64,000 nt of DNA, taken from assembly GCF_037975245.1 (NCBI RefSeq), contig NC_092578.1, positions 18,626,321-18,690,320 of the forward strand. The letters are read 5' to 3'. The stretch is from Apostichopus japonicus. Its lineage: Eukaryota > Echinodermata > Holothuroidea > Aspidochirotida > Stichopodidae. Position 1 is the first letter of the stretch, and each line of letters opens with the position of its first letter. Positions 46,087 to 63,050 of this stretch are shown piece after piece. The notes below the pieces were generated by a model that saw only the letters and a list, made by a program, of their open reading frames with translations, was not told the DNA's origin and searched no databases. The position numbers were made by a program, and so were the translations under genes.

Positions 46087-48688
46087 TAAACGTTTTTATT
46101 AAACGATATATGAAGAATATAGACCATTTGCTGTAAGAACTAAGTATTGTTATTATTATCATGTGTACTAAAGCAAAGTATTTTTTTATCAATTTTAATC
46201 TCATGACTTTGATTTCATGGCCAATTACCTTCAATCATTCATAATTATAATTCAATCAGGAGTTAAAGATGGTGTGTCTTGGTGAGGTATTTTATGTTTA
46301 TTCGACGTAGAAACTGAAGGAATGGATGGTCCTATATAGATAAGAAGATAAGTTTCTTATTTGTAGGACTTGCTGTATATATATATGTTTGTATTACTGT
46401 ATATGTATCGCAGTCTATTGATACTTGTACTATTGCTTTTTTTCTTTTCTTTTCTTTTTTCGTTTACGACCTGTTTAAGCCGAATTTCCGATTGTGGACA
46501 ATAAATTCAAATTCAAAATATAGCAACTCCGTATTATCTGAAAAATGGCTTTTTGTTACACTAAACATTTTGTTTTTACTTTGATATATCTGTTCTTTTA
46601 TTTTTATGGCAAAAGGATGAAAAATAACTGGTAGAAACATTGACTGATTGAATTTTTTTATCATGCCACTTTTTTTATGCGTTGTATGAAAATTTTATTC
46701 ATGGGAAGAGGCAAAAATGGAGCCTTTCCTGGTTACGTGAACCAAATGTGTGTATATGTTCCATAGCAAATTCCTCAAGCCTATATTTGAATGAAAACTC
46801 TATTTGTCTGTGAAACTCTAGATGCAAAGATTATTCTCTCTCGCTCTTCTTTTCTCTAAATGGAATGTATAAATATCACGACAATTGCTGACAAGCGGCA
46901 TTCTATAATTCTTAAATAAACTAGTTAATGTCAATGTTATTCATTTTGACACTTTAATTGGTAATTTTCTATGTATATTAGACTTCTAACGCTGTTTTTG
47001 TTAAGTACATATTTTCGATTTTCCTTCCCACTTCGATTGATGTATAAGTATTAATATCGGAATTATAGAAACTTTATGTCAGTCACTTTGGAAATAAACT
47101 ACAAGATACTACATTTATGTTTATGCTATCTTTGTTTGTATTGCATCTTAAAAACAGACCATATGTGTTAGACTATATGGTTCAGTCACTTTAATTGATA
47201 AACCTCAGCTTTTGAAAGGGTCATTTCTCTAAAATTAAAAAGTGGTACAGAGATACAACCTGGACTGCAAGCAATAATTTTGAACCACCCACAAAATATC
47301 AAATTTAATTTTTTGCTCTTTTAATTAGTATTATCAGTGTATTAATACCATAAGGATTTTATATTTGTATTACCATCATAGATTTAAAAACCTTCTATTT
47401 TTTGGTGGGGCCCCTTCTTGTACATTTATAGGTACCGATCAACATAGGATTATGGTCATATTCTGTCTACCGATGGGTAGCCCTAATCCCTCATGACTTT
47501 ATTTTTGGCGAAAGTTTTTCCTTCTTGTCCCACCCAAAAGCATATGGGAGTTGCGCCCACGGTATTTTTATGATTAAAACGCGACTTTGTTTGAAACCAG
47601 CTGCATTTATATGTGTGGTGTTGTACAAGTAAGTAGAGTAAAAAACATCTTGTAAATATCATGTTCAGTAGCATAGTTTCAACGCAATAAAAGAAATTAA
47701 ATAAGAAGGAGTTATAAAGTGGTGGACAACCCCCCCCCCCCCTCCCTCCCTGGTCTCAAATTTTTAACGTATATATCTGCCTACAGATATATGCATACAT
47801 ACGTCATCGACTGATCGGGGAATCCCCTTCAAATTTATTTGTATGCAATATAACTCTGATGGTAGCAGCTCCCTGCTATATAACCTGTGTTATGTCATCA
47901 TTTTTCATACTGGTAGATATATAGACTTTCTCACTTGAGCTTCGACCCTGCACTATAATTGGGCAACAACATAAATTCAGACATGGAATTAGGTATACAT
48001 ATAAACTTTATGATTCGTATATGGACATAGTGGAATTATTACCCCTCTCATGTCTACGATGAGCTTGTGAAAGATTTCAGTGAGTCCATAAAACTTCCAA
48101 GGGTGACATCCAATGTAAGATAACATCAATATAATTCGTCTGCAAATTTAAATATCAAAATGATATCACGCCCATCATCTGCATGTATAGAAGAAACCGA
48201 CTAATTTCAATTCGCAAAGTTTAACACGATTGACAGTTTCAAACAATATGTGGGCTTTCAACGACAGTACAGTCTCCTAAATAATTATTAATCAGTAAGA
48301 AAGCGAAAGAATTATTCAACAAACCGATATATTACAGAGAACGAAGCACATATTCCTAATTTAGTCTTTAAATACGAATTGCCTTTGACCTCGCTTTATC
48401 TACATTCTTATCTTAGCTATAAGTTCAAGAATTGTATCAGAAACTCTTTACAATATTTGCTTTAAGACACCATACAAAATCTGCAATAAAAGTATAGTTA
48501 CGAAAGTTAGCCGAGTATTAACTTTAGTAGAATGGCAAATACGTCAATGACCTTCCTCAGTTCTACGTTTGTAGAAGCTATTCTTTTCCTACTTACAATC
48601 TTTGCTGCTATCTTCAAACCGATCAGCATGCTTTGCAATAAATACACACTTACAGCCGCGACCGTTCTGTAAATCAGAAGAGAAGAGA
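46087..48688. other. Spacer between LRR receptor B and DCAF13
   Basis: AT-rich; an AATAAA at about 46500 could serve as polyadenylation signal for receptor B. Contains dispersed repeat copy 2 and a poly-C run near 47732. The DCAF13 promoter should lie toward 48500. No gene seen. Confidence 0.55.
47163..47320 (+). repeat. Dispersed repeat, copy 2
   Basis: Counterpart of 16508-16740, same orientation, 31 kb away; shorter because it lacks the AT-rich insertion. It lies between LRR receptor B and DCAF13. Confidence 0.7.
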
Positions 48689-54085
<5,397 letters not shown>

Positions 54086-54350
54086 GCTACTAACAGGAGA
54101 GATGTGGTTATTATTGGTTTTACATGGCATTTACATACAGTCATGGGAACAGGATAGATTTAACAAAGGTCTGCTCGTTGAAGTGAACCCTGAAATGCAC
54201 ACAAGCTACTAACAGGAGAGATGTGGTTATTATTGGTTTGACATAGCATTTACATACAGTCATGGGAACAGGATAGATTTAACATAGGTCTGCTCGTTGA
54301 AGTGCACATGAGCTACTCACAGAAAAGATGCGGATGTTATTGGTTACATG
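54086..54350 (+). repeat. 119-bp tandem repeat starting at the DCAF13 stop codon (3' UTR)
   Basis: Copy 1 54086-54204 and copy 2 54205-54311, each beginning GCTACTAACAGGAGAGATGT, then a partial degenerate copy from 54312. Copy 2 lacks a 12-bp block (AACCCTGAAATG) near its end. Copies 1 and 2 are otherwise almost identical. The first begins on the base after TGA, so it should be transcribed as 3' UTR. Confidence 0.88.
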
Positions 54351-54705
54351 GTTACTTGACAATCCTTTGCTACTGGACTGAATCTGAAGAGAAGGTGACC
54401 ATATTTGTTTTAGCAGAAATTCCGGGGACATGATATTGATTTTGCCCCTCCCTCCCTCCAACCGCCCTCCTCCGATGTTGACATGGGGGGGGGGGTAGTA
54501 TCTATGCTATATGTTTTAAGGGATGGTTGAGATTTTGAGATCCTCTCAATGTTTGGTGGTGTTGTGTTTCAAGAATGATAGTCAGATGCCCACGATTTCT
54601 CTGCGACACATTTTCAAGAAACGGGCATTTTTCTTTCTCAAAGTTACATCATTCTGGGCCTTTCATAAATCTGAGGATGATCGGTGATGGACAGTCGATG
54701 CTACG

Positions 54706-55659
54706 TGATATCATGTTTGAGTTTCAATTTATACGAGACATTTTTAAATGTTTGATTCTATCCGGCAGCAGGACAAAGAACGACCTCACGATTGCAAGTG
54801 AGTTTATAATATTTTCATCTTTCATATTGTTCGTGAACTTACAACTGACAAAAATCACCAGAAAGAAATCTCTTTTTGCAAATTAGTCTGAATATATATT
54901 GATCTTGTTTCAACTCGCAAAAAAGATGTGGAAGTTGTAAAAACCCATAAACTATTGGTGTCCGATTATCATATGAAGCAATACACATTGAATTCTAACC
55001 GTTAATGAATACATTAAAGATCAACAAAACTATGATTATGTTCGTATTTCGAGTCAGGTTAAAACATTTACATTTGATATCGTATTTACAACCAATTTCC
55101 TAGTCGGTCGAGAGTACACCCTAAACGACTCTCAAAGAAAACTTACCAATTATCAGATAGATTGACCGACAGACAGCAGGTGTTGGTCCAGGTGTTTGTG
55201 GGTTGTACACCGCGACCCACCCCCACCCCACCCACTCCCACTCCCACCCTTATAAGTAGTAATAATCACAACCTTGCATCTAGACCTAATTTATAGCTTA
55301 ACAAGCCTCAGAATGAGCCATCATTCATGCCTAAAATATTTTATTTCTTTTTTTCTGGGCGACGAACTACAGACCTTCTTGTACAGAAGTCAGCTCCAAT
55401 GACCTCAGGGCCACACCCCTCTTTAAAATCTTGGAACATCCCCTGCACAGACAGATATCATTTTATACTACCTACAAAAGGCAATACAGTTTCTTGTTTG
55501 CAATTACATAGAGGATAACATTTTAGGGGTGAAGTTATTGAAGGTGGACAATCAATAAACCCTTTGCTTGGTGCCCCCCTACCCTTCCCCTTTTACGATC
55601 ACTATTTATGGACCTTTTTCTGCCTCTGACAAATATACACAAGTATATAATTCACTCTG
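54706..55659 (+). repeat. 950-bp direct duplication, copy 1
   Basis: Near-identical to 63051-64000 in the same orientation, with small indels and point changes. It begins at TGATATCATGTTTGA and the shared sequence continues to CATTCACTCTG-like sequence at 55659. Includes a C-rich block near 55215 and a CTCAGAATGAGCCATCATTC segment. No convincing coding sequence; the 63-codon frame it holds is broken in the other copy. Confidence 0.9.
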
Positions 55660-55700
55660 TGAGACCATCCCATACGAGCAGGTTTATTGTACTCTAGGAT

Positions 55701-56014
55701 CAGGCGCGTAGCCAAGGGGGGGGGGCGAAGGGGGGAAGCCTCCCCCTTGAGCATATTTTTTAATTTTTTTTTTTAAATGTCTTTAAAGATATCGCTAGTA
55801 ATTTCAAATGAGAAAATGCTAAGAAGCAACTTACAAGGCCTGGGAAGTGCCATTTCCAGCGATCTGGGGGGCATTTTCAGCCAAAATTTTCTTGTACGCT
55901 TCGCGCCATATGTGGTGGCGCTACGCTTAGATAGTTTGCATAGCCATTTCTACGGCTCTGATAATTTGCCTACATTTTCGCCCCTCCCTTGGCAAATTCC
56001 TGGCTACGCGCCTG
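55701..56014. mobile_element. hAT-type MITE, 314 bp, with 8-bp target duplication
   Basis: Ends CAGGCGCGTAGCCA ... TGGCTACGCGCCTG, flanked by TCTAGGAT at 55693-55700 and 56015-56022. Shares the GCGATCTGGGG and TGTACGCTTCGCGCCA ... TGGTGGCGCTACGCTTAGAT core with the element at 37568. Non-coding. Confidence 0.9.
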
Positions 56015-56259
56015 TCTAGGATTTCCCAGATATGAGCCCCCTGCATAGTTAAATCTATGGTAACATTAAATATATTCCAGATTTTTCCTCCCAACCCCCC
56101 CTCCATCCCCCACCTCCAATCAACCCCACACAACTTAAATGTAGTTATAGCCTAAATATGCCTCAAACGTTTGAACATGGGAGTCGGTTTTAGCGATCAG
56201 ACGGCACCTTAGCTCTCCTTTATTAATATCCTCGATCAGCCACTGGATCTCCCTCTGAT

Positions 56260-56440
56260 CAGCGACGTAGCCAGGGATGTGAAAGGGGGAGCACTTTTTG
56301 CGATTGATATGGATTTTCAAAGTTGTAGGCACGACTATCTGAGCGGAGCGCCACCATCGAATGGCGCGGAGCGTACAAGAAAATTGTTGGTTTTACAAAC
56401 CCCCCAGATGGCCGGAAATGGCCCTTCCCTAGTGTTCATT
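56260..56440 (-). mobile_element. Truncated related hAT-type element, opposite orientation
   Basis: Starts with CAGCGACGTAGCCAGG and carries the family core in reverse (GAGCGGAGCGCCACC ... GGCGCGGAGCGTACAAGAAA). No matching right-hand terminal repeat or target duplication was found, so the right edge is approximate. Confidence 0.6.
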
Positions 56441-57966
56441 CTGGTTCCCTGGCCTCTTGCTAACTTGAGACACCTAATTCAATATCACTTTTAAACCCAA
56501 AAAACAAACGAGTTAAAATAGTACGTAATTCAATAATACATAATGTATTAAAATTAGCAAGTTACACAAGGGCGGCAGAAGCACTTTTAATCTGGGGGGG
56601 GGGGGCACCGACGTCAAAGGGCACTTTGCAGAAATTTGATTGGACTGATGCAGCCTGATATTTAGTACCCTTTATAAATCTTATTGTATTATCTTATTTG
56701 CGTATACACATCACTCCGTCAACGCCCCCCCCCCCGTCTTAGTAGTCTTACTTTTCAACTTCTGATACTTGTAGATACAAAGATAGGCCAGACATGTCTT
56801 TGATACAACCATAGCCAGTATTTGTCTTTGGTACAACTGTAGCTAGTAAATGTTTATCGAAAACACATATAAAGTCTGTTAATCAACGATAGGCTTATTT
56901 GACTGTGGAATGTTCTCAACTGAAATTTTATCTGCGTAAACGGGTTCTTAAGTAGATGTTAAAAAAACTGACAAGATCGTATCCTAGTCTTTTTCGGCGG
57001 GTAGAGTATTGAATGAAACGGCACGCGATATGAATGACAGCCTAGATGACAGAAGAATAGGTCACCTAATTTAGCCATAATCTTGGTACGTTCATTTCAA
57101 TAGTTTTTCCTGTCTAGACTCTTAAACTCGTCCAGCAAGCTTATGGATTTGAAGTTTTAATAAAAAAGATAACTTGGCCAAAAAAGTGTAGGCCCGGGCC
57201 TACAGTGCTACATACTGGCTACGGCCCTGATAGTTCTAAATTAGGATTAGATCTCTTACTGAAATATCGCTGACCTAATAAGGTGATCAAGAGTACAAGT
57301 TTTATGTAGAAAAATGGCACATTTTTAACCTGAGGAAAAGTGGGGGGGGCACCTTTCAAGTTTGAATAAGTGTTTCTTTACGAATCGATATGTAAGGAAT
57401 TTTAACACAGGATATTGTAACACATGTATAAGGAAGTTTCGACACTGTCGTACCCGATGGCAATTGTATGTATGTGTATGTATGTGGTTTATGTGTATAT
57501 ATGTCTGTGATGCTGAAGTCATGCAGCTAATACATGCCCTTAATTAAAGGGTTTGTATTGCTTAGGCCAGAGGAGATAAAAAAAAAGGTGAAGAACATGG
57601 AAGTTGTTAACACGACATCTCAAGAGGGAGACAATAGGTTGAATTTCTTGTTTGTAGCTTTTAATACGTCCGAAGCCATCGCAATATGAGAATAAAAGTT
57701 GTAACTGGGCAAACTTTAGATGAAAACACACTTAACATTCTTCAGTATTGCCCCCGAAATTTGCTAGAAAAGTCAGACAATAGTCACCGCCATTTTAACA
57801 AACGTGTCACTGCAAATCTAAAAGTCGTAATCCACACGGAGATATTTAACATATTTAACACTCCTTTATGGATTAGATCGAGGATCATAGACAATATATA
57901 GGTAAATGCTGTTATAAATTAGTTTTTAAAACAATGGGCCAATACTTGGTGACCCTTAATGTGTTT

Positions 57967-57969
<3 letters not shown>

Positions 57970-58063
<94 letters not shown>

Positions 58064-58088
58064 TATATATAGATATATATATATATAT
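57970..58088. repeat. (TA)n microsatellite
   Basis: About 119 bp of near-pure TA with two AGATATATA interruptions near 58061-58072. Intergenic. Confidence 0.95.
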
Positions 58089-59183
58089 TATGAAGCATCA
58101 CTTTTGCAGAACACATGCACTTAAAAGTTCAATTGATGAATGTCCATTTTTGTGCGAATACGACAAATGTTGGGGGGGGGGGTGGACGAACCTAATGAGG
58201 CTTAAGGTTTTGCAATATTGTAAAGCGCTAAATTTGCCCTAGGGTGTATACACAAGTAAGGTGCGATATATGTTCAAATTTTAAATGGAAAGATATGAAC
58301 GAATCATTAATGCGGCGTAGACATATGTGTCACAGATCAAATGAAGGCTCCCAAAGCTCATCCAACAGGCTGGTATAGTCCATGGCTTCACCATACCACC
58401 CTTTACCCCCACCCCCACCAACTACGTCTACGTGTGTGTGCATTAATTCAGAAGCAAATTTTACTTCAACTTTTCGTGGTTTTGATAAAGCAAAACTAGT
58501 TAAAAGTACAACACAGATGGGAAGTATTTTATATTAATATATTGTAACCACGTTTCAAGCAATGTTTACATTCAATGCGGAAAATCTTACGAAATGACCA
58601 TTATGGTCCTTTTAGCACAATATTGCATTTTCTACATACTTATAGTGACATTTAATGCAGTGTTTGTATACTACACGTTAACGCTCTATATATAACACTT
58701 ACAATCTAGTTATTGAAAATTGATAGTGAAATTGAAACATTTATAATAGCGCACTTTGCACAAAACACCCAAAACATGGACATGGAAAAGTAATTTAGTC
58801 AACTCGCCAAGTACATTGTATATCTTAAAGATTATCATATTTACATTATATATGGAAAAGAGTAAATAAAATTGTAAAAATTGCTTCTTTGTAATTTCTT
58901 ATATAGATATTATATATTTTCAATTTCCGTTATACGCACGAACTCATGTGCTCAAATTATTGCGTTATACCATAGTTTCTATTACGGTTTCAATGAGACC
59001 TTTATTTCCTTAGTATCACTTTGCTCGCATAACTAGCAGTGTAAAGCATATCAATACGCTGTACTGCTTTCACCAACTCTAAAGGCAACATGTACAATTA
59101 CTTCCTCAAACCATGCATCATGGGCACCAATACAAGTAAAATAACGGCTGCAGTTTAATTGCCAGAAAGTGAAAGCTTTGTTA

Positions 59184-59223
59184 AACCATGGAGCTATAAA
59201 CCTGGGTTTATAGCTCCATGGTT
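59184..59223. repeat. Perfect 40-bp hairpin (19-bp arms, 2-nt centre)
   Basis: Left arm 59184-59202 (AACCATGGAGCTATAAACC), centre TG, right arm 59205-59223 its exact reverse complement. It lies about 300 bp 3' of the GPCR stop on the receptor's strand, so it may fall in the 3' UTR. No mismatches in either arm. Confidence 0.93.
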
Positions 59224-59519
59224 AAATTTGTCTGCATTGAACTTGTTTTGCGGTTAAAATTAACTCAAATTTGGTTGGATACATATACAGGTACCACTAC
59301 AGTGATGGATGAAATATTTGCCTAAATTTTTTTGAGATTGTCAAAAGGCACGTTTGTTTTATTTCAATGATTAAGTATTTCACTGAAACATTTTAGAAAA
59401 TTGTAAAATGACTACTTGAGCCATCCATACTACACTTGCAGAATAATAAAATAACTTGAACTCTAGCCCTCTTTTGGGGTTCGGGCGGGGGTGAGGGGCG
59501 GTTCAAATATGAAATTTAC

Positions 59520-60602
59520 TTAAAGTTTGGTATCACTGGTGGAGATTTCTCTTCTTTGAGATGTTGCCTCTAATTTTTCAGTTTTACTTTGACAGAGTCT
59601 CTTCAAAAGGTTACATCTCTGAGGTACCTTACTGAACTTGCAACAAAGGATGCACTTAATGACTTCCTTGAAATTTGGATGCCAGAAGCCATATATGACG
59701 GGGTTGACACAGCTGTTCGAGGTAACACACAAAGCAGCCCATGGAATAAAGGCGTATAACCCTGGGATAGCATAGGTTAAAACGTATGGTATTATACACA
59801 AAACATATGCGCATACGATGACGAACAGATTTTTCGTTACTTTAATTTGGCGGTTGTTTATTTCTTTTGTATTGCCAGGTGCCTTTGAAGAGGGTTTCGA
59901 CTTTTTGTACTTGATTTGTGTTTGTCCAGATTTAATGAGAAAACGAAAGATGGAAATGTAAGAGAATATTATTACAATTAGACAAGTAACAGGTAACAAT
60001 GTCAGTCTCACAGCTGTGTAATACAACGTTAGTTCGTTGTCCGAATTAAGTGTACATACGCGATAACGCTTGGAATATCCCAGAGCACCTACTCCAAAAA
60101 AAGGGAGTATAAATGTTACCAAGGCAACATATGTCCAACTTAACATTACCATCAGGCTGATATTTCTCTTACAGTATAATTTCAAGTACGCATTCTTAGA
60201 TTTAGTTAACAAGTAAAATCGATTTAGAGCTATCATTGCCAAGTTAACCACACTAGCAGAAAACATGATGTAAGTTAAACCGGACAGTGCCGCACAGAAG
60301 CCGTGCGAGAATGGTAAATCATCACTGATGTAAGTAGCCGCCAGAAATGGCAACGTCGAACAACCCATGAAATCAGAAATGGCTAAGTTTACGACAAATA
60401 CATTCGTCGTCGTTTGTAGTTTACGGGAGACGAAGACCGAGGAAACCACCAGACCATTTCCAAACATACCGATCACAGTAATTATCAGGTAACCCAGGGC
60501 TATGAGTCGGCGTTGAGTAGGATCGTCAAAATAGAATAACCACTCCGTTGTCAAGATTTCGTTTGAAATTGTACCGTATGTTGATGTATTATCATTATCC
60601 AT
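59520..60602 (-). CDS. Rhodopsin-type (class A) G-protein-coupled receptor, single coding exon (360 aa)
   Basis: Seven-helix membrane receptor; ligand not predictable. TM1 about 34-58 with GN at 48-49, TM2 with NLAISD (Asp77), TM3 103-129 ending in ALNRF, TM4 149-169, TM5 196-220, TM6 257-278 with CIIP, TM7 284-306 with NPVIY at 300-304, then helix 8 and CC (320-321), a possible palmitoylation site. Cys103 and Cys183 can form the usual disulfide. The DRY motif is NRF, as NRY-type variants occur in melatonin-receptor-like and some orphan receptors. N-terminal sequon NTST. A TTTTTTTGTCTGCATTTCAG acceptor lies 19 nt upstream of the ATG, so a 5' UTR intron is likely although the coding part is intronless. 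Expanded families of single-exon class A receptors are known in sea urchins. Confidence 0.92.
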   Translation of the reverse strand: MDNDNTSTYGTISNEILTTEWLFYFDDPTQRRLIALGYLIITVIGMFGNGLVVSSVFVSRKLQTTTNVFVVNLAISDFMGCSTLPFLAATYISDDLPFSHGFCAALSGLTYIMFSASVVNLAMIALNRFYLLTKSKNAYLKLYCKRNISLMVMLSWTYVALVTFILPFFGVGALGYSKRYRVCTLNSDNELTLYYTAVRLTLLPVTCLIVIIFSYISIFRFLIKSGQTQIKYKKSKPSSKAPGNTKEINNRQIKVTKNLFVIVCAYVLCIIPYVLTYAIPGLYAFIPWAALCVTSNSCVNPVIYGFWHPNFKEVIKCILCCKFSKVPQRCNLLKRLCQSKTEKLEATSQRREISTSDTKL

Positions 60603-61720
60603 AGTAGCTAATAGTCATACCTGAAATGCAGACAAAAAAATTATCCTTGTTATGGGTATAAAAAGGATGTTTGAAATATTTTAGACTCCTCATGGGAACG
60701 AACAACTTGTCACAATTTCTGGTGAGTTGCTTGTACTTTGTTTTGTTTTTTGTCAGGGGTAAGTATCTCAACATGGTTTCTCAGTTGTGTAGTTAAGACC
60801 TTTTTATACTAATTTTCTTCGGTCTACTTTTATCACTCAACTTTACGTTAAAATATGAGTCGCTTACAACCAGAACGTTTCTTCCATCGCTCCCCCACCA
60901 CCACCCCATCCTCGCCCCCCCCCCCCCCGCCCTCCGGTTCTAAAGAGGTCCTTTCTTACCTGAGACAGGCGTCAAAACTCTCAACACGCGTTGCACGTCT
61001 GTTGAACCTCGTGACTGTGCGTTTTCACTCTATGCAATGCACATACGTCTATGCCCTCTCCATACATCGACCGAACTGATAATCATCCCGTGACGGCTAT
61101 TAAGTTTGATGGGAGGAAGCTTGCTGCCCTCCACATTTTAGATGAGATAGATCAAATGGAAAGAGGAAATTCCCAAATTTATGCTCCAAGTAATGTGTGC
61201 TTCATGCATGTAACGTCGTAGGCATGCATTGTTAATAATATAGTAATTTTTTTTTTCGTTTGATGCCATATGCGTTAGACCTTTATTATATACGTACATA
61301 ATAATATATTTAAATTACAAATAATTTATAACAATAACTTAATCCTATAGCAAATACTCGTATATGAACAAGAAAGGTTCTTGTGTTATATTTTTTACGT
61401 AGGGCATACAAAATGACCAAGTCAACAGTAACTCGTTTGAAGACGACCTATAACGATGTTAAGGTTTCTATCATTATTTCACCGAATGTTGAAACGTTGA
61501 CGAATATGTTCGTCGCTAATGTAGCAAATTTCAGATGTCATTGGCAATATTAATATTTGTGGTAGTTACTTATTTTAGTTACGATCCACCATATACCCGG
61601 GAACCCCTGGTAACCCCTGCGTCGTAATAGTAAGTATCATCTACGTCATGTTTGTGGCGGGTGCCCATATCCTTATGATACTTGTAAAATATATTATCTG
61701 ATGACCCATAACCGTGCAGA
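60603..61720. other. Upstream region of the GPCR
   Basis: Begins (on the receptor strand) with a probable splice acceptor at about 60620, implying an upstream non-coding exon that I could not locate. C-rich run near 60915. No other gene. Confidence 0.55.
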
Positions 61721-62453
61721 CAGTGGCGTCGCCAAGGGGGGCCAGGGGGGCACGTGCCCCCTGGAAAACCTGGTGCCCCCCCCCCCGAGTGCCCCTCCAT
61801 CTGAGATTTGGGTTGGTAAAAATATATATATATTTTGTTATATTCAACTCCCATCATCTGAGTTGGTTTTTCATAAGGACAAAGAAGCACAGTAATTCGT
61901 ATTTTCTTCAAATGAGCTGCGAAAAAATGAAAAAGTTTATCCTTGACCGTCGGGTATCGAAGTCGTAACCCGCGCCATCACAACAGGTGTCGATATTTAC
62001 ATTGAATGTGTTAGTGCTCACGCCATACCAGCGGCTATACACGTCGAACCTGTTACATCTTAATAGATAATGGGAGAAAACGAGAAGGACAAGAAAGGAG
62101 TCGGGGGTCATGTACACATTAATTCAACAAGTGTACGTTCTATTGATAGGGTTAGGCATAATATCGACAGCATGTGGTTCATATCCTCTGCAAAATTCTG
62201 CGCGTTGTTAAAATCATTACCTCAAAAATAGCAATTTCTGGAGATATCTTCAGATCGAATTAAGCATCAAATGTGGCACCATTTTGCATCTAGCCCATCC
62301 TTCGTGTGCGAAAATTTTCCAAAGGGGAGGGGGGCACCTTCTCCCCTTAGACCCCTCCCCCAGGACGGCGATCCGTATCCACCTAAGTGCCCCCCATCAA
62401 ATGCTGGTGCCCCCCCCTGTGCCCCCAGACTGAAAAGTCTGGTGACGCCACTG
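61721..62453. mobile_element. hAT-type non-autonomous element, 733 bp
   Basis: Ends CAGTGGCGTCGCCAAGG ... TGGTGACGCCACTG. Flanks CGTGCAGA (61713-61720) and CGTGTAGA (62454-62461) agree at 7 of 8 bases, consistent with an aged target duplication. Subterminal regions are G- or C-rich (GGGGGGCACGTGCCCCCT). The short frames inside show no transposase. Confidence 0.85.
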
Positions 62454-62883
62454 CGTGTAGACTACATGATTTTATAAGTATAGGGCGTGTCACTATAATG
62501 ATCAATATTTATTAGTTGGGTGTATGTATCTACATTAGTCTGTGGCCCTCCTATCCTTTGGATAGGTGAGCCGGGGTACTCCAAACATTACCGAACATGT
62601 GCGGTTTATCTTGATAATCCGTTAACAAAGTATGATATACTTATACGAGTTGCTTAGGGGTTGGTTCCATGCATCGTCATGACAACCATTTGCTACTCTT
62701 CCATATTTGATTTTGTTCACAAATCCAGTCAAAATTAGAGAAAATACAAATTAGCAAATAGATGGCGCTCTAGTTAATCTGTTAAATGACAAATGAACGT
62801 AATTAAGAAAATGTTTAATTATGTGTGTTTATGTTGGTTTAATAACGACTCCATATTTATTTTATTTGTTTTCCTTTCTACGC

Positions 62884-63009
62884 CAAGCTCCGGCTCTCTT
62901 TCACCTGCGACCTTTGGCAAATGTATACATCACTGCAAAAAGCTGTGCCAATCCCTTCTTTAACGGATTTGGCATCCACAGTTTAAGGAAATGTTCAAGT
63001 ATTAAATAG
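62884..63009 (+). pseudogene. Frameshifted GPCR TM7 fragment
   Basis: The frame reads LANVYITAKSCANPFFNGF, a TM7 with an NPxxY-like motif in which Tyr is replaced by Asn. Immediately afterwards the matching helix-8 sequence WHPQFKEMFKY is found only after a one-base shift; the intact receptor at 59520 has WHPNFKEVIK at the same place. Upstream, a pyrimidine-rich stretch ending in CCAAG could be an old splice acceptor. No TM1-TM6 sequence is visible nearby. Interpreted as a decayed last exon of a related receptor. Confidence 0.7.
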
Positions 63010-63050
63010 GTACTACAAAAGTTTATGAGACGAAACTTTTCAAGTCACGA

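Larger units (their letters stand above)
56441..59519. other. Repeat-rich spacer 3' of the GPCR
   Basis: G/C homopolymer runs (56596, 56727, 58171), a (TA)n block (57970-58088) and the 40-bp hairpin (59184-59223). No coding sequence recognised. Confidence 0.6.

Noticed and set aside
55327-55518. 63-codon frame shared by the two 950-bp duplicates
   Set aside because: Frame is altered by indels in the second copy and shows no domain.
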